From an uncultured Candidatus Planktophila sp. (GTDB lineage: Bacteria; Actinomycetota; Actinomycetes; Nanopelagicales; Nanopelagicaceae), in the NCBI GenBank assembly GCA_937927965.1, contig CALEZA010000111.1, forward strand, positions 1-11,928: a stretch of 11,928 nt of DNA. The letters run 5' to 3'. Position numbers and translations under genes: made by a program. The notes beneath the pieces were generated by a model, which saw nothing but the letters and a program-made list of their open reading frames with translations, did no database searches and had not been told where the DNA came from. Position 1 is the first letter of the stretch; the number at the start of each line of letters is the position of its first letter. This document shows, in pieces, positions 1-8,306 of the stretch.

Positions 1-428
1 ATACCGACCAGGCCGACCACGACACCGACGAGCGTGAGCCGAGCTGGTCGATCTCCGGTGATGACGCGCCAGATGACGATCGTGAGCGGAGTGGACGCGA
101 TGATGAGTGCCATGACACCGGTAGGCACGTAGTCCTGCGCGAGTCCGACGGTGCCGAGCCCGACACCCAGCAGTGCGACACCCATGAAGCTCGCACTTGC
201 CCACTGGCGGCGCGTCACGCGCAGCGCGGACCAGCCCCGGAAGACCCCGGTGATGACGGCCATGATCACGAAGGCGACGAGAAAGCGACTCCCCATGGCG
301 AGGAAGGGCGGGATCGTCTCCGTAGCGAAGAGGATTCCGATGTACGTGGATCCCCAGACGATCCAGACGATGACGAGGTTGACCCACAGCAGGGGACCTG
401 AGCGCACCTTTGACGTTGCAGAACCCAT
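1..428 (-). CDS. EamA/DMT-family transporter, N-terminal part (truncated by window edge)
   Basis: This is the first 142 codons of a membrane protein whose 3' end lies left of the window. The N-terminus is short and basic. The first hydrophobic helix contains WIVWGSTYIGI, the Trp-Gly-Ser/Thr-Tyr pattern typical of EamA (drug/metabolite transporter) proteins. At least three more hydrophobic segments follow, including one reading VALLGVGLGTVGLAQ and one containing TGVMALIIASTPLTI, the usual fourth-helix region of the family. Such proteins normally have ten helices in two EamA repeats and export small metabolites or amino acids; the substrate here cannot be told. The ATG at 426-428 is chosen because the family-like sequence begins about 20 residues later; no strong ribosome site is visible. 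The gene is divergent from cydA and clearly more GC-rich than genes to the right, so it may not share their history. Confidence 0.85.
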   Translation of the reverse strand, partial: MGSATSKVRSGPLLWVNLVIVWIVWGSTYIGILFATETIPPFLAMGSRFLVAFVIMAVITGVFRGWSALRVTRRQWASASFMGVALLGVGLGTVGLAQDYVPTGVMALIIASTPLTIVIWRVITGDRPARLTLVGVVVGLVG

Positions 429-521
429 GACCCAGCGGACTCTACAAGTCAGGACCAAAGTCCCGCCGAATGCGGACTGAAGCCGGAATCGTGCTGACCG
501 TGAGGGGGACACGATTGCCCC
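429..521. promoter_or_regulatory. Divergent intergenic region between the transporter gene and cydA
   Basis: This 93-bp GC-rich gap must hold the start signals for both divergent genes. On the plus strand a purine-rich GAGGGGG at about 502-508 could serve as the cydA ribosome site, with a slightly long spacing of about 13 bases. On the minus strand TAGAGT (439-444 on the plus strand, read in reverse) fits the TAnnnT pattern of an actinobacterial -10 box and ends 10 bases before the transporter ATG. A 7-base direct repeat GCGGACT occurs at 435-441 and 472-478. I see no convincing -35 box and no Rex-type palindrome. The identification as a regulatory region rests on position rather than strong motifs. 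Confidence 0.35.
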
Positions 522-1928
522 ATGGAAGCCCTCGACCTCGCACGGTGGCAGTTCGGAATCACGACCGTCTACCACTTCCTCTTCGTGCCGATCACAATCG
601 GCCTTGTATTCTTAGTGGCAGGCCTCCAAACAGCGTGGTATCGAAAGAATAACCTTAAATATTTACGAGCTACCAAATTCTTTGGCAAGCTCTTCCTGAT
701 CAACTTCGCCATTGGCGTTGTGACAGGAATAGTTCAAGAGTTTCAGTTCGGAATGAACTGGTCCTCTTATTCACGATTTGTGGGAGATATCTTCGGCGCT
801 CCTCTTGCAATGGAAGGCCTTCTTGCCTTCTTCCTTGAGAGCACTTTCCTTGGTTTATGGATATTTGGCTGGGACAGACTTCCTAAGAAGGTTCACCTTA
901 CAACAATCTGGCTTGCATCTTTTGGGACACTTTTCTCTGCTTATTTCATCTTGGCGGCCAATTCATGGATGCAACATCCTGTGGCCTACAAAATTAACCC
1001 AGAGAAGCATCGTGCAGAGCTCACAAATATCTTTGAAGTATTAACTCAAAAGACTGCAGTTGTCACATTCCTGCACACAATCCCTTCTGCAGCTTTTGCT
1101 GCAGGTGCATTTATGGCAGGAATTTCTGCATATCTGATCTTGAAGAAGAAAGATGTGGAGATGGCAAGACCCACTTTGAAATTGGGTCTCATCACCGTCA
1201 TCATCTCATTCGTTCTTATCGGAGTCACAGGAGATGTGATTGGCAAAGTTATGACCACTCAGCAGCCTATGAAGATGGCGGCAGCTGAAGCGCTCTATGA
1301 CACTACAGAATCAGCACCGTTTTCACTCTTCACTGTGGGAACACTTGATGGTTCACGATCTGTCTTCCAGATCGATATTCCTTCCATGCTCTCATTTCTT
1401 GCAACCGGAGATTTCAACTCCACTGTTAAGGGCGTCAATGATTTACAGGCCGAATACGAACAGACTTACGGACCTGGAAACTACACACCAAATATTCCTT
1501 TGGCATATTGGTCATTCCGACTCATGATCGGTTTTGGAGCCCTTGCATTCTTCCTTGCAATCTTTGTCCTATGGAGAACTCGCCGTGGGGGAGAACTTCC
1601 TCAAGGCAAGTGGTTCCTGCGCTCCATGGCGACACTTCCATTTATCCCGCTGTTGGCAACTTCTTTTGGTTGGATATTCACAGAAACAGCTCGTCAACCT
1701 TGGGCGGTATTCGGTCTGATTAAGACTGCAGATGGCGTGAGCGCAGTTGTCTCAGCAGGAAGTGTGCTCTTCACCATGATTGTCTTCACTCTTCTCTATG
1801 GAGTATTGGCAGTCATTGAAGTTGGTCTGACTCTTAAAGTCATCAAGTTAGGACCTGCTCCAGAAGTAGATTATGAAAATCCAGAGTTTGGCGGCAGCGC
1901 CGACAAACCACTCGTGATGAGTTACTAG
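522..1928 (+). CDS. cydA: Cytochrome bd quinol oxidase subunit I (CydA)
   Basis: CydA is the haem-bearing membrane subunit of cytochrome bd oxidase, which oxidises quinol and reduces oxygen to water with high oxygen affinity. The 468-residue product keeps the key positions of the family, offset by about one from E. coli: His18 and His185 (haem b595 and b558 ligands), Met335 within YWSFRLMIGFG (second b558 ligand), Glu98 and Glu106 in MEGLLAFFLES, Lys251 and Glu256 of the quinol site, and the ARQPW motif at 390-394 (GRQPW in most relatives). It is shorter than the 522-residue E. coli protein mainly between the quinol-site residues and ARQPW, so this is a short Q-loop type. The ATG at 522 gives the conserved N-terminus. 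About the first 25 codons are GC-rich with mostly C or G at third positions; later codons are not, so the composition break falls inside this gene. cydB follows after 15 bp. Confidence 0.97.
   Translation: MEALDLARWQFGITTVYHFLFVPITIGLVFLVAGLQTAWYRKNNLKYLRATKFFGKLFLINFAIGVVTGIVQEFQFGMNWSSYSRFVGDIFGAPLAMEGLLAFFLESTFLGLWIFGWDRLPKKVHLTTIWLASFGTLFSAYFILAANSWMQHPVAYKINPEKHRAELTNIFEVLTQKTAVVTFLHTIPSAAFAAGAFMAGISAYLILKKKDVEMARPTLKLGLITVIISFVLIGVTGDVIGKVMTTQQPMKMAAAEALYDTTESAPFSLFTVGTLDGSRSVFQIDIPSMLSFLATGDFNSTVKGVNDLQAEYEQTYGPGNYTPNIPLAYWSFRLMIGFGALAFFLAIFVLWRTRRGGELPQGKWFLRSMATLPFIPLLATSFGWIFTETARQPWAVFGLIKTADGVSAVVSAGSVLFTMIVFTLLYGVLAVIEVGLTLKVIKLGPAPEVDYENPEFGGSADKPLVMSY
580..640. other. Abrupt base-composition boundary inside cydA
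   Basis: Reading the sequence by eye, GC in 60-base lines is about 67% at 1-60, 62% at 241-300 and 57% at 541-600, then falls to about 43% at 601-660 and 45% at 661-720. In cydA, about 21 of the first 25 codons end in G or C, against about 12 of the next 28. The reading frame is intact and the protein stays CydA-like across the boundary. It could be a homologous recombination junction or a chimeric join in an assembly at a conserved stretch. Confidence 0.55.
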
Positions 1929-1943
1929 GAAAGGAATACGACA

Positions 1944-3002
1944 ATGTCATTTGAAACAACATGGTTCCTTCTCATTGCAGTGTTATGGGTGGGATATTTC
2001 ATCCTCGAAGGTTTTGATTTCGGCGTAGGAGTTCTCCTTCCCTTTGTCTCCAAGAATGAAGCTGATCGTCGTGCGGTACTGACGACCCTCGGCCCTGTCT
2101 GGGATGGCAATGAAGTCTGGGTTCTTGTTGCTGGTGGAGCCACCTTTGCGGCATTTCCAGAGTGGTATGCAACTCTCTTTAGTGGTTTCTATATCCCACT
2201 CTTTCTTATCCTTGTAAGTCTGATTGTGCGCGGTGTGGCATTTGAATACCGCAGCAAGTATGGAAAGGCGCAATGGCGTCAGCGTTGGGATGTTGCAATA
2301 GTGAGCGCATCATTTATACCAGCGCTGCTCTGGGGAGTGGCCTTTGCCAATATCGTGCGTGGCGTTCCTATTGAGATGTCAGCAGATAAGAATCTGGAAT
2401 ATGTGGGTGGATTCTTCAATCTCCTCAATCCTTATGCACTCTTGGGTGGCGTGGTCACTCTCACCGTATTCCTCACACACGGAGCGGTCTTCTTGGCGTT
2501 GAAGACTGATGGGGAAATTCGTGAGAGATCACGCGCCCTGGCACTCAAACTCGGTCTCATTGCTGCAGTTGCTGCCGTGAGCTTCTTGGCATGGACAAAT
2601 ATCTCTCTGCCTGAGTTCAATGGTCTGGTCTTCGGACTTTCAATAGCAGTTGCTCTTCTGTGGGTGGCAGGACTTCTTGCCACACTCAAGGTGCGTGAAG
2701 GCTGGGCATTTATCTTCTCTGCCGCCACCATCGCAACATTTGTGGCAACTCTCTTCTATGCCCTTTATCCCCGAGTGATGCCAAGTTCAATTGACTCTCG
2801 ATTTGATCTGACTATCACCAATGCAGCGAGCACTCCCTACACTCTCAAGGTAATGACCGTCGTTGCACTGATCATGACTCCATTGGTCTTGGTCTACCAG
2901 GGATGGACATACTGGGTATTTAGAAAGCGCGTGAGTGCACACCAGATTGTTAATCCTGAAAAGGGAATTCTGGATAGCACCTCGCATATATTGCACCAGT
3001 GA
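1944..3002 (+). CDS. cydB: Cytochrome bd quinol oxidase subunit II (CydB)
   Basis: CydB is the second integral membrane subunit of cytochrome bd oxidase and forms the pseudo-symmetric partner of CydA. The 352-residue protein is hydrophobic throughout and carries the family signatures: EGFDFGVG at 22-29 in the first helix, GPVWDGNEVW at 50-59, and an FLTHGAVFLALKT segment at about 176-188 in the middle. The length is near that of other CydB proteins (E. coli 379). The ATG at 1944 is preceded by AGGAAAGGA at 1927-1935, a strong ribosome site that overlaps the cydA stop codon and indicates one transcript. The TGA stop at 3000-3002 overlaps the GTG start of cydD by four bases. A strong hairpin begins 12 bases after this stop. 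Confidence 0.97.
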   Translation: MSFETTWFLLIAVLWVGYFILEGFDFGVGVLLPFVSKNEADRRAVLTTLGPVWDGNEVWVLVAGGATFAAFPEWYATLFSGFYIPLFLILVSLIVRGVAFEYRSKYGKAQWRQRWDVAIVSASFIPALLWGVAFANIVRGVPIEMSADKNLEYVGGFFNLLNPYALLGGVVTLTVFLTHGAVFLALKTDGEIRERSRALALKLGLIAAVAAVSFLAWTNISLPEFNGLVFGLSIAVALLWVAGLLATLKVREGWAFIFSAATIATFVATLFYALYPRVMPSSIDSRFDLTITNAASTPYTLKVMTVVALIMTPLVLVYQGWTYWVFRKRVSAHQIVNPEKGILDSTSHILHQ

Positions 3003-4606
3003 AGTTACAAGACTTGCGGCTACTGCTCTCTTTAGGCAGTAGCCGCAAACTTTTCTTCGGTGCGATTCTGGGAGCACTCGTCTCTACAGCAATCGTTTTA
3101 GCAAATGCTTTTCTTATTGCTTCCATCATTGTGGGGATTATTTATAACCACCCCAGCGTGATGGAACACATCATCGTCCTTGCCATCCTGTGGGCGTTCC
3201 GAGGTGCATGGACTTCACTCTTTGATCGATGGGCATCTGGCAAAGCGAGTGAACTTAAATCTGCATTGCGCTCAAAGGTTCTCACATCACCTTCGATTGT
3301 CATTTCGCACTCGTCCTCAGAAATCACCACCCTCCTCATTAAAGGTGGAAATTCACTGGATATATATCTTGCGCGTTTTCTGCCACAGATATTCTCTGCG
3401 TCCATCACTCCGTTTGCAGTGATTGTGGCAATTGCTGTACGGGATTGGCTTTCGGCTCTTATCGCAATCCTCACCTTGCCCCTGATTCCATTCTTTGGAG
3501 CGCTTATAGGGCGATATACAAGCGAAGCTGTCAGCGCTAAATGGCAGTCGTTGGGCACACTAGGAAAGTATTTTGAGGACTCACTCCGCGGCATCCACAC
3601 CTTGTCTATCTTTGGAAGGTTGAAGAGTCAGGGAGAGCGAATTGAGGAGATGGGAGATCGCTACACGCAAGAGACGATGAAGGTGCTTCGCATCTCATTC
3701 CTATCGGCATTGGTATTGGAACTTGCAGCCACTATCTCTGTTGCAGTGATCGCAGTCTCTGTGGGACTTCGCCTGGTCAATGATTCGATGCAGTTCTTTC
3801 CAGCCCTCGTGATTCTCGTTCTTGCTCCAGAGATTTATTTTCCACTCAGAAATGCAGCATCGCTCTTTCATGCCTCCGCTGATGGTGGGGCTGCACTTTC
3901 AGAGCTCACCGCCATAATTCAGAACGATCAACCGCTCAATACTGGGGGAGTAAGACCAGTTCAAAGAATAGAAAGTATTCAATGGAGCCAATGGAGTCCG
4001 CCATTTGAAGGAGTTAATTCCACATTGCCTGCTTTATCTGTGAGGGCTGGTAACGCTGTGGTGATTCGCGGGGGTTCGGGCTTAGGAAAGACGACATTTC
4101 TCAGTCAGCTGTTGGGAATTACTCGAGCAAGTGGAATATCTCTCAATGGCTTCGATCTTTGCGAATATGAGACCTCTCAACTTCATCGGTTAATTGGTTG
4201 GATTCCACAACTTCCATCATTGACATCAGGAACTCTGAGAGAACTCTTCCATTTGGTTGATGGCGCTCTTACTGATGCAGACATCACCCAGGCGCTGATT
4301 GATGCAGGACTTGAACTTTCTTCCCTTGGCTCAGGGCTGGATACTCGCATTGGTGGATTAGGGGAGAAGAGCGCTGAACTCTCTGGTGGTCAGATAAGAA
4401 AGATAGCTATTGCACGAGCACTTATTCGCAGACCCGCACTTGTTATCGCCGATGAACCCACTGCAGATTTAGATCCAGAATCAGCAGAACACATTTTGAA
4501 CCTGCTTTCAAAGAAAGCGAAAGAAGGCTGCATCGTGATTGCCGTTCTGCACGCACCAGATCACCGCATTGAAGGCGCAGAAGAAATTGAGATGGTGCAG
4601 CGATGA
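2999..4606 (+). CDS. cydD: ABC transporter CydD, half of the cytochrome bd assembly exporter
   Basis: CydD pairs with CydC to form a heterodimeric inner-membrane ABC exporter needed to assemble cytochrome bd; thiols and haem have been proposed as its cargo in E. coli. The 535-residue protein has an N-terminal transmembrane domain (about residues 15-305) and a C-terminal ATPase domain. The latter shows Walker A GGSGLGKTT (358-366), a Q-loop Gln404, signature LSGGQ (461-465), Walker B ending in ADE (484-486) and a switch His518. The GTG at 2999 overlaps the cydB stop by four bases, has no clear ribosome site and is probably translated by coupling. No in-frame ATG follows until codon 55, and the early residues DLRLLLSLGSSRK fit the family, so this start is well supported. 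Codons 6-17 encode a perfect hairpin resembling a terminator. cydD and cydC are separate genes here, whereas some actinobacteria such as Streptomyces fuse them. Confidence 0.93.
   Translation: MKLQDLRLLLSLGSSRKLFFGAILGALVSTAIVLANAFLIASIIVGIIYNHPSVMEHIIVLAILWAFRGAWTSLFDRWASGKASELKSALRSKVLTSPSIVISHSSSEITTLLIKGGNSLDIYLARFLPQIFSASITPFAVIVAIAVRDWLSALIAILTLPLIPFFGALIGRYTSEAVSAKWQSLGTLGKYFEDSLRGIHTLSIFGRLKSQGERIEEMGDRYTQETMKVLRISFLSALVLELAATISVAVIAVSVGLRLVNDSMQFFPALVILVLAPEIYFPLRNAASLFHASADGGAALSELTAIIQNDQPLNTGGVRPVQRIESIQWSQWSPPFEGVNSTLPALSVRAGNAVVIRGGSGLGKTTFLSQLLGITRASGISLNGFDLCEYETSQLHRLIGWIPQLPSLTSGTLRELFHLVDGALTDADITQALIDAGLELSSLGSGLDTRIGGLGEKSAELSGGQIRKIAIARALIRRPALVIADEPTADLDPESAEHILNLLSKKAKEGCIVIAVLHAPDHRIEGAEEIEMVQR
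3014..3057 (+). terminator. Terminator-like stem-loop inside the 5' end of cydD
   Basis: A perfect 13-base inverted repeat has its left arm TTGCGGCTACTGC at 3014-3026 and its right arm GCAGTAGCCGCAA at 3036-3048. The arms enclose a 9-base loop, in which a further U-G pair could shorten the loop to seven. Two bases after the stem comes TTTTCTT (3051-3057). A GC-containing stem followed by a T-rich run is the layout of an intrinsic terminator. It begins 12 bases after the cydB stop, where a cydAB terminator would be expected, but it lies within cydD codons 6-17. It could partly end transcription, protect the 3' end of a cydAB message, or act in translation of cydD. The tail is interrupted by C, so termination may be incomplete. 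Confidence 0.5.
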
Positions 4607-6132
4607 AAGCAAAATGGGCAATGCCCCTAGCAATTGTCTTGGGTGCTGCAGCTCTTATTGGTGGCACTGGGCTTACTGTGTCGAGTGCTTGGTTAATTAC
4701 TATGGCAGCACAACACCCTCCCATCTTGGTACTGGGCGTCTCTATTGTGTTGGTGAGATTCTTTGGAATTTCACGCTCAGTTGCTCGCTACGGCGAGAGA
4801 GTTATAAGTCACGAAGCCATCTTCTTAAAGCTCTCATCGATTCGTCGAGAGATTTTCACCGCCCTTGCAGGAAGACTCAATAAAGAAGATATTGCTGGGA
4901 ATGTGAAGTCAGCTATTGATGATGTGGAGAGGGCCCAAGAATATTATCTACGCATCACCCTTCCGCAATTTGCCGCAGCAATCTCAGGTGCAACGGTATT
5001 TCTTATTGCTTACTGGATAGAGCCCTCCTATCTCTTTGTGGTCATTCCCCTGCTTTTCATTTATGCGGTGTTGATTCCACTGCTTACTCATCGCCTGATC
5101 GACCCCATTGCATTATTGCTCGAAGATGGTGAATCTGATTACGCACGATCTATCGGCGCTGCCTCTCAAGCTTCGATAGAGGCAGAGGTGTATGGATATG
5201 GTGAACTTCTTCGCAAGCAACTCCACGACGCGACCGAGTCACTGCGAGAAGCTGAGGCTGTTCTGTTTAAGCGAATCAGCGTTTTGCAGGCGATAGCAAT
5301 TTTCTCGCTCGGTGCAGCCCTTGTGGGATCGGCGTGGATCGGATACTCGCAAGATGCAATATCTGCCATTGATGTCTCTATGTCTATCTTCCTGCTTCTT
5401 GTGGGATTCGAGGGTTACACAACATGGTTTCCCAATTTATTTATTGCAGGAAAAAATAGAAGAGCAACTCAGCGAGTCGATGAACTCAGAGCACTGCCTC
5501 AAAGTGAACCAACAAGTTATGTGAGGCCAAAGGGGTTGGAACTTGAATTAAAGGGTTGCTCTGCATTCTGGGATCACCCGATAGTTGCTCCGATTTCAGT
5601 AAGAGTAAGCCCCGGAGATGTACTCGTCATCTCTGGTCCTAGCGGTGTGGGCAAATCCACTCTGGCAGCTGCGCTCTTTGGTTTTGCTCCCTACGAAGGT
5701 TCCATCACGGTAGGCGGCATCGAGGTATCGAACCTGGAGACTGGCGTGATTTCTGGCACCTTGCAAGGGGGTCACATCTTTAATACGACTTTGCGCGAAA
5801 ATCTACGCATTGGCAATCCAGATGCAAGTGATGCGGAACTGCAGGCGATTGTGGACAGGCTTGAACTCAGCTCGATCTCACTCGATGAATTATTGGGGGA
5901 ATTTGGTCGTGCCATTTCAGGCGGAGAAGCCAAGCGAGTGTCGATTGCCAGAGCGCTCCTGTCAAAGGCTCCCATCCTTATTCTGGATGAGCCGTTGGAA
6001 CATCTTGATAGTTCCTTAAGCGAGCGTGTGCAGAAGGTAATCAATCACGCCTGCCGCGAGAGAATTCTCATAGTTATTACACACGCAGCATGGCTTCAAT
6101 ACTCACATAGTGTCGTACTCACGAGAGAATAA
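4603..6132 (+). CDS. cydC: ABC transporter CydC, half of the cytochrome bd assembly exporter
   Basis: CydC is the partner of CydD in the exporter that supports cytochrome bd assembly. The 509-residue protein begins almost directly with its first membrane helix. It then shows the CydC-type stretch VRFFGISRSVARYGERVISH (51-70), further membrane segments to about residue 285, and a nucleotide-binding domain. Motifs are Walker A GPSGVGKST (345-353), Q-loop Gln388, signature ISGGE (438-442; LSGGE-like forms are usual for CydC), Walker B ILILDE (458-463) and switch His494. The ATG at 4603 overlaps the cydD stop as ATGA, so translation is coupled and equal subunit amounts are likely. It is somewhat shorter than E. 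coli CydC (573) at the N-terminus, but the membrane helices appear complete. recG begins four bases after the stop codon. Confidence 0.93.
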   Translation: MKAKWAMPLAIVLGAAALIGGTGLTVSSAWLITMAAQHPPILVLGVSIVLVRFFGISRSVARYGERVISHEAIFLKLSSIRREIFTALAGRLNKEDIAGNVKSAIDDVERAQEYYLRITLPQFAAAISGATVFLIAYWIEPSYLFVVIPLLFIYAVLIPLLTHRLIDPIALLLEDGESDYARSIGAASQASIEAEVYGYGELLRKQLHDATESLREAEAVLFKRISVLQAIAIFSLGAALVGSAWIGYSQDAISAIDVSMSIFLLLVGFEGYTTWFPNLFIAGKNRRATQRVDELRALPQSEPTSYVRPKGLELELKGCSAFWDHPIVAPISVRVSPGDVLVISGPSGVGKSTLAAALFGFAPYEGSITVGGIEVSNLETGVISGTLQGGHIFNTTLRENLRIGNPDASDAELQAIVDRLELSSISLDELLGEFGRAISGGEAKRVSIARALLSKAPILILDEPLEHLDSSLSERVQKVINHACRERILIVITHAAWLQYSHSVVLTRE

Positions 6133-6136
6133 CGCC

Positions 6137-8299
6137 ATGGCCACCTTCGACTCCAAGCTCAGTGCTGTGGTCGGAGATAAGACAGCGAAGGCATTCACAG
6201 GTATCTTCGGTTACAAAACCGTCGGCGACTTGATCCACCACTTTCCGCGCCGCTACCTCGTGCGAGGAGAACTCAGCGACATCGCAGCACTCGGCGAAGG
6301 GGATGAAGTCACTATTCTCGCTGAGATCTTTAGTGTTCAGACGCGGCGCTTCTCTCAACGCAAAGGCAATCTTCTAGAAGTAGTTGTCACCGATGGAACC
6401 GCCAAGCTCTCTCTGACTTTCTTTAATCAAGCATGGCGCGAGCGAGAACTCAAAGTGGGAAGACAGGGACTCTTTGCTGGAAAAGTGGGAGTCTTTAGTG
6501 GAAAGCGCCAACTCTCTCATCCTGAATATGAACTGCTACCTGATGGCAGCGATGTTGATACAGCGGTCGATAATTTCGCAGGCAAGTATCTGCCACTTTA
6601 TCCGTCCAGCGGAAAACTTCCTTCATGGAAAGTAGCTCAGTCAATAGATTTAGCTCTAGGGGCACTTGAAGATCTCGAGGATCCAATTCCAAGTCCAGTG
6701 CTAGAAAAATTGAAATATCCAACATTGCAACAAGCGATTGCTCAAATACACCACCCTGTCGATTTAGATTCTGCTGAACTTTCTCGTGCTCGCCTCACAT
6801 TTGATGAAGCGCTACTGCTGCAACTCCTCTTGCTCAAGAGAAAAGAAGATTTAAAGGCGCTGGAAGCAGTTTCCCGACCTTTGCGGGGCGGTGGAGTTCT
6901 AGAAGCTCTTGATTCACAGCTGCCATTTGAGCTCACCGCTGGTCAGAAGGCAGTTGCTGAAGAACTCTCGGAAGATCTCTCTGCTTCGCACCCTATGCAT
7001 CGACTTCTTCAAGGCGAAGTGGGTTCGGGAAAGACTGTGATTGCACTGCGTGCTGCGCTTCAGGTGATCGACAACGGTGGGCAAGTAGCACTCCTTGCGC
7101 CAACAGAAGTTCTTGCGGCCCAACACTTACGAACCTTCACTCGATTGCTTGGACCTTTAGCTGAAGGTGGGATGCTGGGAAGCGCAGCAAATTCCACAAG
7201 CGTGGTGCTGCTTACAGGATCGCAGAGCGCGTCAACCAGGCGAGATGTGCTCGCACGAATAAAGAGTGGAACAGCTGGGATTGTTGTGGGAACACATGCA
7301 CTTTTGGGAGAGAGCGTTGAATTTCAGGATTTAGCACTAGTTATTGTGGATGAGCAGCATAGATTTGGTGTTGAGCAAAGAGATGCTCTTCGAGCAAAAG
7401 CAAATGTAAGCCCCCATCTACTAGTGATGACAGCAACTCCTATACCTCGCACAGTGGCGATGACTGTCTTTGGAGATCTCGATGTCTCAACTCTAAGAGA
7501 GTTACCTTTGGGGCGTCAGAGCATCACTACACATTTAGTTCCTGTTGCAGAAAAACCTCACTTTCTTCTTCGTACATGGGAACGAATGCGCGAGGAGGTG
7601 GCTCAAGGCCATCAGGTTTATATCGTCGCCCCACGCATTAGCGCGGGAGTTTCAGAGGATGCTGATTTTGAATTTCTAGAGGGAGAGAGTTCCACCCTCA
7701 CAGCGGTGGAAGAACTAGGACCAGAACTTCAGAGCGGACCACTTCACGGATTGCGTATCGCGCCCCTTCATGGGCGCCAGAGCGCTGAAATAAAAGATGA
7801 AACCATGAAAGCTTTTGCAGCAGGTGAACTTGATGTCCTAATTTCTACTACTGTAATTGAAGTCGGCGTGGATGTCCCCAATGCAACTTTGATGGTCATT
7901 ATGGATGCAGATCGCTTTGGCGTTTCTCAGCTCCATCAGCTTCGAGGTCGAGTCGGCCGTGGTACTTCACCAGGCCTATGTCTTCTTGTCACGAACACTC
8001 CAGCAGATTCGCCTTCACGAGAGCGCCTTGAGGCAGTTGCCTCCACTAACGATGGCTTTGAACTCTCGCGTATTGACCTGGAGCAGAGAAGAGAAGGAAA
8101 TGTGTTGGGCACTCAGCAATCAGGAACTCGATCACATCTGCGCCTGTTGAGAGTACTCAGGGATGAGAAGTTAATTGAGATTGCTCGCTCGGAGGCTTCC
8201 GCACTATTGGAGGCAGGTCTCTCGCATTTTCCAGCACTGGAAAAGGCCTTGGTGAAGTTAGAGTTAGATACTGCATCTGAATATATAGATAAGAGTTGA
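6137..8299 (+). CDS. recG: ATP-dependent DNA helicase RecG
   Basis: RecG is a monomeric double-stranded DNA translocase that remodels stalled replication forks and branched recombination intermediates. The 720-residue product, counted from ATG 6137, has an N-terminal wedge/OB-fold region (about 40-150). Helicase motifs follow: motif I GEVGSGKT (293-300), DEQH (405-408), TATPIPRT (432-439), QLHQLRGRVGRG (598-609) and a C-terminal LGTQQSG (657-663) typical of RecG. A longer reading frame opens with GTG at 6110, inside cydC. ATG 6137 is preferred because GAGAGAA at 6123-6129 lies seven bases upstream and the N-terminus then matches the family. The gap to cydC is only four bases and rsmD follows after seven, so it is probably cotranscribed with both. 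The first 50-60 codons have more C/G at third positions than the rest. Confidence 0.96.
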   Translation: MATFDSKLSAVVGDKTAKAFTGIFGYKTVGDLIHHFPRRYLVRGELSDIAALGEGDEVTILAEIFSVQTRRFSQRKGNLLEVVVTDGTAKLSLTFFNQAWRERELKVGRQGLFAGKVGVFSGKRQLSHPEYELLPDGSDVDTAVDNFAGKYLPLYPSSGKLPSWKVAQSIDLALGALEDLEDPIPSPVLEKLKYPTLQQAIAQIHHPVDLDSAELSRARLTFDEALLLQLLLLKRKEDLKALEAVSRPLRGGGVLEALDSQLPFELTAGQKAVAEELSEDLSASHPMHRLLQGEVGSGKTVIALRAALQVIDNGGQVALLAPTEVLAAQHLRTFTRLLGPLAEGGMLGSAANSTSVVLLTGSQSASTRRDVLARIKSGTAGIVVGTHALLGESVEFQDLALVIVDEQHRFGVEQRDALRAKANVSPHLLVMTATPIPRTVAMTVFGDLDVSTLRELPLGRQSITTHLVPVAEKPHFLLRTWERMREEVAQGHQVYIVAPRISAGVSEDADFEFLEGESSTLTAVEELGPELQSGPLHGLRIAPLHGRQSAEIKDETMKAFAAGELDVLISTTVIEVGVDVPNATLMVIMDADRFGVSQLHQLRGRVGRGTSPGLCLLVTNTPADSPSRERLEAVASTNDGFELSRIDLEQRREGNVLGTQQSGTRSHLRLLRVLRDEKLIEIARSEASALLEAGLSHFPALEKALVKLELDTASEYIDKS

Positions 8300-8306
8300 G
8301 GCAAGT

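Noticed and set aside
452..463. GGAC-caaa-GTCC hairpin upstream of cydA
   Set aside because: A four-base stem is too short to be meaningful in GC-rich sequence.
151..480. 109-codon plus-strand open frame in the GC-rich left end
   Set aside because: It lies antisense to the transporter gene, whose translation shows clear EamA helices; the plus-strand product is Pro/Thr/Arg-rich with no family features.
6041..6044. Idea that the ISGGE signature in CydC (438-442) marks a defective ATPase site
   Set aside because: CydC proteins commonly carry LSGGE-type signatures, and the other ATPase motifs are intact. The motif itself is at about 5914-5928.
6110..6136. Upstream GTG start extending RecG by nine residues
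   Set aside because: It overlaps cydC, lacks a ribosome site and adds residues not expected in the family; ATG 6137 has a GAGAGAA seven bases upstream.
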